From JADHLN01 sp965658435 (GTDB lineage Bacteria > Pseudomonadota > Alphaproteobacteria > Rickettsiales > JABIRX01), in contig CBFHSE010000020.1 of assembly GCA_965658435.1 (NCBI GenBank), positions 1-28,244 on the forward strand: a DNA stretch of 28,244 nt, written 5' to 3'. The position numbers were made by a program, and so were the translations under genes. The stretch's first letter is position 1; each line of letters starts with the position of its first letter. Shown here one piece after another: positions 16,202 to 23,589 of the stretch. The notes under the pieces are model-generated. The model saw only the letters and a list, made by a program, of their open reading frames with translations, searched no databases and was not told the DNA's origin.

Positions 16202-18343
16202 TTAGCTAAAATTTATTGGGTCTATATCTATTTTTATTTTAAGATCATTTATGTTGTTAAATTTTGATTTAATTAACATATTAATATCATGATTAAAATC
16301 TGATTTTTTACTTTTTATCAATATTCTGTATCTGTATTTATTACGTAAAAAATGTAATGGCGCTTCTGAGGGCCCTAAAACTTTATATTTTTTATTTTCT
16401 TTTAATGATTTTGCCAATATTTGACTGTTTGTTTTTGATATATTTTTATTTGAAGAGCTAATTATAAGAGCTATTAACTTGCAAAATGGTGGCAAATTAT
16501 ATTTTTCTCTTTTATTGATTTCATCTTCATAAAAACCTTCTATATTTCCTGTTATTAGATTGGTATAAAATCTCATATCTTTATTATAAGTTTGAATTAA
16601 AACCTCTCCTTTACCCTCTTCTCTTCCTGCTCTTCCTGATATTTGATGTAAAATCTGATATAGCTTTTCTGAATATCTTAAATCACTTACATCACCTATA
16701 TCACCATCAATAACCCCTACTAAATTTAACTTTTTAAAATGATGGCCTTTGCTGATTATCTGTGTTCCTATTATAATATCTATTTTATTTGCTTCAATTT
16801 TAGCAAAAATATCTGCAATTTCTTTATTATTTTTACTCTCATCGCTAGTTATTTTGGCGATATTTGCTTTTGGGAATTTTTCTTTTATCTCTTCAACAAC
16901 TCTTTCAATCCCATAGCCATGTAAGCTGAAACTATCTGTGTTGCCACAATTTTTACAAGAGCTATCAACAGGAATTTGATAATCACAATGATGGCAATCA
17001 AGTATTTTCTTTTTTAAATGACTTACTAGAAATACATCACAATTTGGACATTTAAATATATAGCCACAATTTTTACATATTTTTAGCGGAGCAAATCCTT
17101 TTCTATTCAGAAAAAGCATTATTTGTTCCTTTGCTACTAATTTTTCTTTTATTTTAAACGCCAACTCCTCTGAAATTGCTTGATTAGTGACTAGATTTTC
17201 TTTTTTCATATCAATTAATTTTATCTCTGGAAGATCTCCTTTAAATCTTTCTGTTAATTTTACTTCCTTATATTTTCCTATGTTACAATTATGCTTTGTT
17301 TCTATAGATGGTGTTGCGGATACTAAAATTATCGGGATATTCTCTTTCATTGCTCGTACAATGGCCATATCTCTAGCATGATAAACAGGGCTCTCTTCTT
17401 GCTTGTAAGAGGCATCATGCTCTTCATCTAATATTAGCATTTTTAGATTTTTAAATGGCAAAAACACTGAAGACCTTGCCCCTACAACTACTAGCGATTC
17501 ATTTAAATTTACCCTGTTCCAAATTTGTTTTTTTTCTTTTAAGCTAGAACTTGAATGCCATAAATATGGCCTCACTTTAAATCTTTTATAAAACTTATCT
17601 ATAAATTGTTTTGTTAGTAAAATTTCTGGCAGCAAGATTAAAATTTGGCTATTTTTTTCTTTAAGCTTATTCGCCAAGAGATCAAAATATATTTCGGTTT
17701 TTCCAGAGCCCGTTATGCCATTTAAAAAGCTAACTGAAAATTTTTTTTCATTAATTAAAGGCCTTAATTCTGCAAGTGCTTTTTGCTGTTTATCGCTAAA
17801 ATTTGCCGGTTCATAATTAAAAATATTATCAGATGTTTTTTTTACGGCCTCTTCTTTGCCAATAAAATTTAATTTAACTTGGTTGCTTAAATAATTTTTT
17901 GCAAATCCTTTAGTTATTAATTCTTTTTCTTTTAATTTATTATTTTCTAATAACTTAATAAGTTCTTTTCTTTTTTGGCTTAATTTTGATATTGAGCTAT
18001 CTTTTAGATAGTAAAATATTTCTGTTTCTTGGTAAGTTAAAATTTCTGGCTTGGCTATTATTAACTTTGCTAACTGATTATGTGAAATATGATTATAATT
18101 TACGAAATAATTACAAAATTCTAAATATGAGTTTTTGAGAAGATTTGGGGTTATAACCCCTTCTATCTTTTTTAATTTTTTTAAATCAAAATTTACTGAG
18201 CTTTCTTCTGCCCAGACAATTCCCATTAATTTTTTTTTAGCAAAAGGCACCAAAACTAAATCACCTATTTCTTCATCTTTACCTAGATAACTAAAAATTT
18301 TTTCTATATTTAATGGTAAAATTACTTTAAAAATTTTATTCAT
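16202..18343 (-). CDS. priA: Primosomal protein N', replication-restart helicase PriA
   Basis: Recognises stalled forks and reloads the replisome. The N-terminal DNA-binding domain is about residues 1-175. The helicase core follows, with Walker A GITGSGKT (209-216), DEEH (306-309) and SATPS (342-346). The eight zinc-binding cysteines are all present: 423, 426, 432, 435, 450, 453, 463 and 466. At 713 residues it has full length. It lies ahead of atpH on the same strand, a common alphaproteobacterial order. The divergent promoter for the zur operon overlaps its first codons. On its own strand TATAAA occurs only about 5 bases before the ATG, so the leader may be very short. Confidence 0.97.
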   Translation of the reverse strand: MNKIFKVILPLNIEKIFSYLGKDEEIGDLVLVPFAKKKLMGIVWAEESSVNFDLKKLKKIEGVITPNLLKNSYLEFCNYFVNYNHISHNQLAKLIIAKPEILTYQETEIFYYLKDSSISKLSQKRKELIKLLENNKLKEKELITKGFAKNYLSNQVKLNFIGKEEAVKKTSDNIFNYEPANFSDKQQKALAELRPLINEKKFSVSFLNGITGSGKTEIYFDLLANKLKEKNSQILILLPEILLTKQFIDKFYKRFKVRPYLWHSSSSLKEKKQIWNRVNLNESLVVVGARSSVFLPFKNLKMLILDEEHDASYKQEESPVYHARDMAIVRAMKENIPIILVSATPSIETKHNCNIGKYKEVKLTERFKGDLPEIKLIDMKKENLVTNQAISEELAFKIKEKLVAKEQIMLFLNRKGFAPLKICKNCGYIFKCPNCDVFLVSHLKKKILDCHHCDYQIPVDSSCKNCGNTDSFSLHGYGIERVVEEIKEKFPKANIAKITSDESKNNKEIADIFAKIEANKIDIIIGTQIISKGHHFKKLNLVGVIDGDIGDVSDLRYSEKLYQILHQISGRAGREEGKGEVLIQTYNKDMRFYTNLITGNIEGFYEDEINKREKYNLPPFCKLIALIISSSNKNISKTNSQILAKSLKENKKYKVLGPSEAPLHFLRNKYRYRILIKSKKSDFNHDINMLIKSKFNNINDLKIKIDIDPINFS

Positions 18344-18354
18344 CTATTTATAAG
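18326..18354 (+). promoter_or_regulatory. Candidate promoter of the small peptide-zur-znuCB operon
   Basis: TTTAAA (18326-18331), a 17-base spacer and TATAAG (18349-18354), giving a leader of about 18 bases before the ATG at 18379. It overlaps the first codons of divergent priA. No Zur-box palindrome is visible here, unlike the two outer-membrane promoters of the locus. Confidence 0.4.
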
Positions 18355-18378
18355 TAAATTAAAATTAAGCAGATTTAT

Positions 18379-18492
18379 ATGCCTATATCCAAACTTCATA
18401 AAGAAAAAAAACTAAAAAATTACACAATATTAGCTTTGTTGATTTTATTAATTGTAATTTTATTAGCCTTAACTTATGTGAAATTAAGCTAA
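18379..18492 (+). CDS. 37-residue single-pass membrane peptide, CoxF-like
   Basis: A very short gene: a basic head (MPISKLHKEKKLKNYT), one hydrophobic helix of about 17 residues and the end LTYVKLS. The pattern of a Lys-rich head, Asn before the helix and a T-x-x-K-L ending recalls CoxF, the tiny protein found beside ctaG in alphaproteobacterial cytochrome oxidase clusters. That match is from memory and only moderate. It starts about 18 bases after a plausible promoter and stops one base before zur, so it leads the zur-znuC-znuB operon. The alternative is an unrelated leader peptide. Its hydrophobic, correctly placed frame in the only space available supports it being real. Confidence 0.6.
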   Translation: MPISKLHKEKKLKNYTILALLILLIVILLALTYVKLS

Positions 18493-18493
18493 A

Positions 18494-18922
18494 ATGCCTC
18501 TTAAACAATTACAAAAGGAGTGCCTCAAAAGAAAACTGCGCTTAACAGCAGATAGGGAGTTAGCTTTTAAGATTATTTCAGAGCAAAAACAGCCTATAAA
18601 AGCATATGATTTATTGGATATATTTAAAAAATATAAAAAAAACTCCAAACCGCCAACTATTTATAGAGCTTTAGATTTTCTGCAGGAAAATGGTTTTATC
18701 CATAAGATAAATATCTTAAATAGTTTTTGTAATTGCACTCATATGGATGATGAACATAATTGTCAATTATTCATATGTAATCAATGTAATAAAGTTAATG
18801 AATATTGTAATAATAAAATCCTAGAAGAAATTAATTCTGAGGCTAATGATAATGCATTTTCTGTTCGAAATATAGTTACAGAAATTTATGGCATTTGTAG
18901 AGAATGTAATGACAAAAAATAG
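18494..18922 (+). CDS. zur: Zinc uptake regulator, Fur family
   Basis: Zinc-sensing repressor of 142 residues. The winged-helix domain has its recognition helix in SKPPTIYRALDFLQENGF (51-68), which is closer to Zur than to Fur or PerR. Structural zinc ligands are Cys95, Cys98, Cys135 and Cys138 (two CxxC pairs). A second cluster (His70, Cys79, Cys81, His83, His88, Cys90) offers the sensory site. The next genes, znuC and znuB, confirm the zinc role. The 3' end overlaps the proposed znuC start by 14 bases. Two matching palindromes downstream (20421-20435, 23554-23568) are the likely operators. Confidence 0.9.
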   Translation: MPLKQLQKECLKRKLRLTADRELAFKIISEQKQPIKAYDLLDIFKKYKKNSKPPTIYRALDFLQENGFIHKINILNSFCNCTHMDDEHNCQLFICNQCNKVNEYCNNKILEEINSEANDNAFSVRNIVTEIYGICRECNDKK

Positions 18923-19589
18923 ATCTATAATAAAAATTAAAAATCTAAATTTTATTAAGAAAAACTTTAAAATAATTGATAATGTTTCTCTTGATATTAA
19001 TGAAGGTGAAATAATTCATTTAATTGGACCAAATGGCGCAGGAAAAACTAGCCTTGTAAAAATGATTATAGGGTCATTAAAAGCAACTAGTGGTGATATT
19101 TATAAAATTTCTAATTTAAAAATAGGCTATGTTCCGCAAAAATTAAACCTAACTAATTTTTTAACAATAAAGGCTAAAAATTTTATAAAATTAGATGGTG
19201 TAAAAATTGATAATAAAATTTTAGAGATATTAGAGATTAATGATTTGCTTAATAAATTTCTTGCTGATTTGTCAGGTGGAGAATTACAAAAAATCCTTTT
19301 GGCTAGGAGCTTGATGTTAAAACCAAATTTATTAATTTTAGACGAAGCAGATCAAAATTTAGATGTTTCTGGACAAGCTGATTTTTTTAAATCCATATAT
19401 AAAATACATAAAACACATAAAATTTCTATGTTGGTTATTTCTCATAATTTACATTTTGTAATGGCTAAGGCAAGTAAGGTTTATTGCCTTTATCACCATA
19501 TTTGCTGCTCTGGATCTGCCAAAAAGCTAACTAACGACCCTAGGTTTTCTGAGTTATTTAGTAATTATACTCACTCTCACAATAAATAG
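18909..19589 (+). CDS. znuC: Zinc ABC transporter ATP-binding protein
   Basis: ATPase of the ZnuABC importer. Walker A is GPNGAGKTS (about residues 40-48), the signature LSGGE (121-125) and Walker B LLILDEAD (141-148); the switch His lies in VISHN. I start it at 18909 (MTKNRSIIKIKNLNF, 226 residues), because GAG lies 6 bases upstream and the domain begins directly. The in-frame ATG at 18888 has no ribosome site and would add seven residues. A His- and Cys-containing stretch near the C-terminus (CLYHHICCSG) resembles that of other ZnuC proteins. It sits between zur and znuB with 5 bases to the latter. Confidence 0.93.
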   Translation: MTKNRSIIKIKNLNFIKKNFKIIDNVSLDINEGEIIHLIGPNGAGKTSLVKMIIGSLKATSGDIYKISNLKIGYVPQKLNLTNFLTIKAKNFIKLDGVKIDNKILEILEINDLLNKFLADLSGGELQKILLARSLMLKPNLLILDEADQNLDVSGQADFFKSIYKIHKTHKISMLVISHNLHFVMAKASKVYCLYHHICCSGSAKKLTNDPRFSELFSNYTHSHNK

Positions 19590-19594
19590 ATATT

Positions 19595-20404
19595 ATGTTA
19601 ATTTTTGAAGATTTTATAGTCAGAGTTTTTGTAGCAGGAATATTACTTGGGATAATTTCTGGGCCTATGGGTTCATTAGTTATGTGGCAAAAAAAGGCTT
19701 ATTTTGGTGATTCTTTAGCGCATAGCGCTATTTTAGGAATAGCTGTTTCTTTATTTTTATCTCTTGATGCTAATATTACAATTTTATGTATATTGGCATT
19801 ATTTGCCTTATTGCTTTTTATAATTGAAAATAAATCATCAATTCCAAGTGATACAATATTAGGGGTTATGTCTCATAGTAGTGTTGGCTTTGGTATTGTT
19901 TTATTGTCATTAAAAGAGGGTATTAATTTTGATTTAGAGGCAATATTATTTGGAGATATTCTTTCAGTATCCAAACAGGATTTATTTTATTTATTTATTT
20001 CATCTTTTATAATTTTAATTCTAATAAAAATATTTTGGCAAAAATTAATTTTAATTGCATTAAGCAAGTCTCTTGCACAAGCAGAATATGGTAATAAGGT
20101 TAATAATATTAAATTAATATTTATCTTTATGCTTACCTTATTTATTGGTTTAAATGTTAAAATTGTTGGTATATTAATTATTAATGCCATGCTTCTTATA
20201 TCGGCGGTAAGCGCAAAGCAAATTAGCAAATCTCCTCTAGAAATGGCTATTTTTGGATCGATTATTGCCTGTATTTCTGTGTTTTTTGGTATGATGTCAT
20301 CTTATTATATAGACCTTCCTGTTGGAGCCTCGATTGTATGCTGCTTATCTTTAATATTTTTTCTTATTAGCTTGGCTAAATTTATTTATTCTCGCTTAGG
20401 ATAA
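19595..20404 (+). CDS. znuB: Zinc ABC transporter permease
   Basis: Membrane subunit of the zinc importer, ABC-3 family. Its 269 residues form about eight hydrophobic segments. The N-terminal signature is SGPMGSLVMWQKKAYFGDSLAH, with landmarks GSLVMW and GDSLAHSAILG. A loop near the middle, EAILFGDIL, is also typical. It lies 5 bases after znuC. The promoter for the following barrel-znuA unit starts 2 bases after its stop, so the importer genes are split into two transcription units. Confidence 0.95.
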   Translation: MLIFEDFIVRVFVAGILLGIISGPMGSLVMWQKKAYFGDSLAHSAILGIAVSLFLSLDANITILCILALFALLLFIIENKSSIPSDTILGVMSHSSVGFGIVLLSLKEGINFDLEAILFGDILSVSKQDLFYLFISSFIILILIKIFWQKLILIALSKSLAQAEYGNKVNNIKLIFIFMLTLFIGLNVKIVGILIINAMLLISAVSAKQISKSPLEMAIFGSIIACISVFFGMMSSYYIDLPVGASIVCCLSLIFFLISLAKFIYSRLG

Positions 20405-20406
20405 GC

Positions 20407-20434
20407 TTGACATTGCAAAATGTTACATTATAAC
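20407..20434 (+). promoter_or_regulatory. Sigma70-like promoter of the outer-membrane barrel and znuA
   Basis: A perfect TTGACA (20407-20412), a 16-base spacer and TATAAC (20429-20434). The start of transcription near 20441 gives an 18-base leader before the ATG at 20459. This is the best promoter in the window. Confidence 0.7.
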
Positions 20435-20435
20435 A
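20421..20435. promoter_or_regulatory. Zur box overlapping the barrel-znuA promoter
   Basis: TGTTACATTATAACA: a palindrome with 5-base arms TGTTA and TAACA. It agrees with the TGTTATAnTATAACA type of alphaproteobacterial Zur operator. It covers the end of the spacer and the whole -10, so bound Zur would block RNA polymerase. Confidence 0.72.
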
Positions 20436-20458
20436 GCTTTAACTTTTTAAACAAGAAA

Positions 20459-21685
20459 ATGATTAGTCTGAAACCAACATTAATATGCGCTTCTTTGCTT
20501 TTAATGGCAAATAATGCTTATGCTAACCCTTCTAAAATTAAGGAGTTAGAGGCAAGAATAAAAAAACTTGAAAAATCTGCAAATCTTATGTCATCTAAGC
20601 AGGATCTTGGTTCTGCAATAGAAAGAAAATTATCCGGAGATAATAGATTCAATCCAGCTATTTCTATGATTCTCAATGGTAGCTATGCAAATTTTACTAA
20701 AGATTCAAATGAAATTGAAGGTTTTGTAGTTGGTCATGAAGGAGAAAGAGCTAAATCAGGTATTTCAATTGATCAATCCGAATTAAATATCTCTTCAAAT
20801 ATTGATGATAAATTTTATGGAAGCTTAACTGCTAAAATCGTTCAAGAAGATGGTGAAGATAAAATAGAGCTTGAAGAAGCATATGTGCAAACTTTAAAAT
20901 CTTATTATGGTTTTTCTGCTAAAGCTGGAAGGTTTCTTGCAACAATTGGTTATTTAAATGAGCATCATACTCATACAGATAATTTTGCCGATCGTCCTTT
21001 ACCATATAGAGCATTTTTAAATAAGCATTTTTTTGATGATGGAATAGAAATATCTTATTTATTCCCTACTGATTTTTATTTCGAAACAGGTTATGCACTA
21101 TTTAGAGGTGATAGCTTTCCTGCAGCAGGAGCAGAAGGAAATGGCTCTGGAACGCAATCTGGATATTTAAGAATTGGTAGTGAAATTGCCAAAAATCTTG
21201 AATATAGAATTGGCTTTTCTTTCTTAAATAGCAAAACTGGTTCAGAGGCAAGGAAAGATGAAGATCAAAATGATGTATTTGCTGGTGATAGTGATCTAGC
21301 AATTGCAGATTTAAAACTAAGCTTTTCTCCTGTGAATAATGTTAAAAAACAGGAAGTTATTTTACAAGGTGAGTATTTTTCTAGGACTGAAGAAGGAATA
21401 ATAAATTCTGTTGCTGGACAAAAGGAAGAAACTAGCGGTTTTTATGGTGAAGCAATTTATAAATTTGCTCCTAAATATAGGTTAGGCTATAGATATTCTC
21501 GTTTAGATAAAAAAAATCAAGAATATACACCTGAAGTAAACTCATTTATGTTTGACTATAGTAATTCTGAATTTTCAAGAATAAGAGTACAATATAATGC
21601 TGATAATGCTGAGGCTAAAACTGATAACCAATATATATTTCAATATATTATGAGTATTGGTGCTCACCCAGCACATAAATTTTAA
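20459..21685 (+). CDS. Zinc-linked outer-membrane beta-barrel protein
   Basis: A 408-residue exported protein. A signal peptide (about residues 1-22, ending NAYA) is followed by a short coiled coil (KIKELEARIKKLEKSA) and then alternating beta strands to the C-terminal end. The segment around AKAGRFLATIGYLNEHHTHT, DRPLPYRAFLN and DGIEISYLFPTDFY resembles the family often labelled zinc-regulated outer-membrane receptor, found beside zinc transporters. It has no TonB box or plug, so it is porin-like. The His cluster HHTHT may bind metal. I choose 20459 rather than the in-frame ATG at 20420, which lies inside the promoter and would put 13 extra residues before the signal peptide. It is followed after 11 bases by znuA. 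Confidence 0.82.
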   Translation: MISLKPTLICASLLLMANNAYANPSKIKELEARIKKLEKSANLMSSKQDLGSAIERKLSGDNRFNPAISMILNGSYANFTKDSNEIEGFVVGHEGERAKSGISIDQSELNISSNIDDKFYGSLTAKIVQEDGEDKIELEEAYVQTLKSYYGFSAKAGRFLATIGYLNEHHTHTDNFADRPLPYRAFLNKHFFDDGIEISYLFPTDFYFETGYALFRGDSFPAAGAEGNGSGTQSGYLRIGSEIAKNLEYRIGFSFLNSKTGSEARKDEDQNDVFAGDSDLAIADLKLSFSPVNNVKKQEVILQGEYFSRTEEGIINSVAGQKEETSGFYGEAIYKFAPKYRLGYRYSRLDKKNQEYTPEVNSFMFDYSNSEFSRIRVQYNADNAEAKTDNQYIFQYIMSIGAHPAHKF

Positions 21686-21696
21686 TTATTAATTTT

Positions 21697-22587
21697 ATGA
21701 AAAAAACATACAGATTATTTTTAATAATCTTTAGTTTATTTTATGCAAGTAACTCACAGGCAAAATTAAATATATTTGCTTGTGAGTCTGAATGGGCGGC
21801 TTTAGTAAAGGAAATAACCAAAGATCAATCTGATATTTTTATTGCCGTACACCCCAAACAAGATGCACATCATATTTCTGCAAAGCCATCTTTAATAGCA
21901 AAGGCAAGAAAAGCAGATTTATTAGTTTGTAATGGCGGTGATTTAGAAGCTGGCTGGTTACCTATTATTATAAAAAACTCTCGAAATAATAACATAATTA
22001 CTGGAGCTACTGGTAATTTTATGGCAACTGATTATGTCGAGCTAATTGAAAAACCAAATAATATTGATAGAAAATTTGGAGATATTCATATTTATGGTAA
22101 TCCACATATTCATTTTTCTCCTGACAATATTCTTATAATTGCCGAAGAGCTATTAAAGAAAATAACTTCTTTAGATCCAAAAAATAAGGAATATTATAAT
22201 GATAATTATAATAATTTTAGAGTTTTATTTTCTAAAAAAATACAAGATTGGAGAAAAATTAAAATAAAGAATGAGATTATTGTAATTCATCGCAGTTATA
22301 GTTATTTGCTCAAATGGCTGGCTGTACAAAATTTTTATACCATTGAAAAATATTCAGGAGTTAGCCCTTCTCTTAAGCATTTAAAATATTTACGGGATAA
22401 ATTTACTTCTGATAAAAAATTTACTGCTTTAGTTTGTGATTTTGATGATAAATCATTAAAAAAATGGCTAAGCGAATTTAAAAATATTGATGTGTTAAAT
22501 ATCAAATATTCTCCAGAATTTGATGAAGATATAATCAGCTTTTTCGATAAGGTTTTTAAAGAAATTTCTGATAGTCAGAATCTATAA
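21697..22587 (+). CDS. znuA: Zinc ABC transporter substrate-binding protein
   Basis: Periplasmic zinc-binding protein, cluster A-I (metal) type, 296 residues. The signal peptide is about 1-22 (ending NSQA). Likely zinc-site His residues lie in HHISAKPS, in GNPHIHFSP and in VIHRSYSYL, the three positions expected for the family. The usual His/Asp-rich mobile loop is short or absent: only GDIHIYGNPHIH precedes the second ligand. It is co-transcribed with the outer-membrane barrel from the Zur-box promoter. Its last 6 bases overlap the end of the convergent Met-rich gene. Confidence 0.93.
   Translation: MKKTYRLFLIIFSLFYASNSQAKLNIFACESEWAALVKEITKDQSDIFIAVHPKQDAHHISAKPSLIAKARKADLLVCNGGDLEAGWLPIIIKNSRNNNIITGATGNFMATDYVELIEKPNNIDRKFGDIHIYGNPHIHFSPDNILIIAEELLKKITSLDPKNKEYYNDNYNNFRVLFSKKIQDWRKIKIKNEIIVIHRSYSYLLKWLAVQNFYTIEKYSGVSPSLKHLKYLRDKFTSDKKFTALVCDFDDKSLKKWLSEFKNIDVLNIKYSPEFDEDIISFFDKVFKEISDSQNL
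22566..22580. terminator. Weak hairpin at the znuA / Met-rich gene convergence
   Basis: TTCTGA-TAG-TCAGAA, a 6-base perfect stem with a 3-base loop, overlapping the last codons of znuA. An A+T-rich run with TTTTT follows on the plus strand. It is the only hairpin I found at a convergent junction, and it is weak. Confidence 0.25.
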
Positions 22588-23529
22588 TTCTTTTTGTATT
22601 GAAAATATTATATTATCTGCTTCACCCATCTGATAATTTTTATATTTTTGATATAATGTTTTTTTATATTCAGTGCTAAATCTAAGTGATTTATTATTTT
22701 TATTAGATAGAATTTTATTAAATCCTATTTTAGCATAAATTTTCTCAGAGCCTGAATTAGCTGCGTTTCTACTTATTGACATAGCAGGGTTCTCAATAGC
22801 TTTATCACTACCTTCTATGGCTTCTTCTTTGGCGAATTCTAATGCTGAAGATAAGCTAAAATTATTATTTAGTAATTTAGAATACCAAAATGATAATTGA
22901 TATTTGTTACCGTAGCTATAATCCTCACTATTTTTATGAATATTAAATTTAGCTTTTAATTGATAGCCCAGTGATGAACTATTAAAATATTTTACGTTAT
23001 TATAGGCAAGAAAAGGATCATATGTACCTGTACCTAGTTGCATTTTATATGGAAGTCTAGTGCCGTTATTTACTTTTTTAATATTACCAGTTGGAAGAGA
23101 TAATCCGATGGTTAATTTGTTATTTTTAGCTAAGCTTAAAATATTTGATATTTTTATATCTCCTACTCCTTCAGATTTCATCTTTGAGATTTTTTGATTC
23201 ATTTGATTCTTCATGCTCATTTTATTTTCATTATATGGTAGCATTAACATTAAAGTATTTTTGTCATTTAAACCATACATTGCACCTAGCATATGCATTT
23301 TCATTTTCATTTTTATTGGCTTCATCATTAATGGCGCTTCTGATATTTTTTTATCTCCTAAATATATATTTTCCATATTCATATTCATAAATTTATATGA
23401 AAACATTATTTCACCTTTTTCATGACTATGATCTCCCATTATTGAAGCTGGGGCATGGTCATCTGCTCTTTTAGCATATACATTTAATGAAGTAGTTAAT
23501 AATGAAGCTATAATGATTTTTTTTAACAT
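22582..23529 (-). CDS. Met-rich outer-membrane protein (Phenol_MetA_deg-like), likely in the Zur regulon
   Basis: A 315-residue exported protein: signal peptide about 1-19 (MLKKIIIASLLTTSLNVYA), then DDHAPASIMGDHSHEKGE and a predicted beta-barrel. The opening pattern (HAP-x-x-x-MGDHxHxKGE), GVGDIKIS, LSLPTGNI and LPYKMQLGTGTYD match the Phenol_MetA_deg transporter-like barrel family, often found near metal genes. About 18 Met lie within roughly 95 residues after the signal, including KMKMKMHM, which suggests soft-metal contacts. The frame is open to 23583, but that ATG lies at the -35 box. The ATG at 23529 follows the promoter by about 19 bases and starts a perfect signal peptide. A Zur box in the promoter links it to zinc starvation. 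Substrate unknown. Confidence 0.78.
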   Translation of the reverse strand: MLKKIIIASLLTTSLNVYAKRADDHAPASIMGDHSHEKGEIMFSYKFMNMNMENIYLGDKKISEAPLMMKPIKMKMKMHMLGAMYGLNDKNTLMLMLPYNENKMSMKNQMNQKISKMKSEGVGDIKISNILSLAKNNKLTIGLSLPTGNIKKVNNGTRLPYKMQLGTGTYDPFLAYNNVKYFNSSSLGYQLKAKFNIHKNSEDYSYGNKYQLSFWYSKLLNNNFSLSSALEFAKEEAIEGSDKAIENPAMSISRNAANSGSEKIYAKIGFNKILSNKNNKSLRFSTEYKKTLYQKYKNYQMGEADNIIFSIQKEL

Positions 23530-23553
23530 GATTTTAAGCGTAATATTTTTATG

Positions 23554-23568
23554 CGTTGTAATATAACA
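23554..23568. promoter_or_regulatory. Second Zur box, in the promoter of the Met-rich gene
   Basis: Minus strand: TGTTATATTACAACG. It agrees with TGTTATATTATAACA at 13 of 15 bases and with the 20421-20435 site at 12 of 15. It covers the spacer end and the -10 exactly as the first box does. Confidence 0.6.
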
Positions 23569-23583
23569 GGATTTATTTATCAA
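23555..23583 (-). promoter_or_regulatory. Promoter of the Met-rich outer-membrane gene
   Basis: TTGATA (23578-23583), a 17-base spacer and TACAAC (23555-23560) on the minus strand. It gives a leader of about 19 bases before the ATG at 23529. It begins 7 bases after the lysA stop, so the gene is separated from the argH-lptM-lysA operon. Confidence 0.55.
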
Positions 23584-23589
23584 TATTAT

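Noticed and set aside
16085..16267. 60-codon hydrophobic plus-strand frame between atpH and priA
   Set aside because: It overlaps both real genes in antisense, is low-complexity Tyr/Phe/Ile sequence and has no promoter or ribosome site.
23145..23425. Plus-strand hydrophobic frames (23145-23390 and 23213-23425) opposite the Met-rich gene
   Set aside because: They are the reverse complement of Met-, Lys- and Asn-rich codons, which read as Phe/Ile/Leu-rich; there is no independent support.
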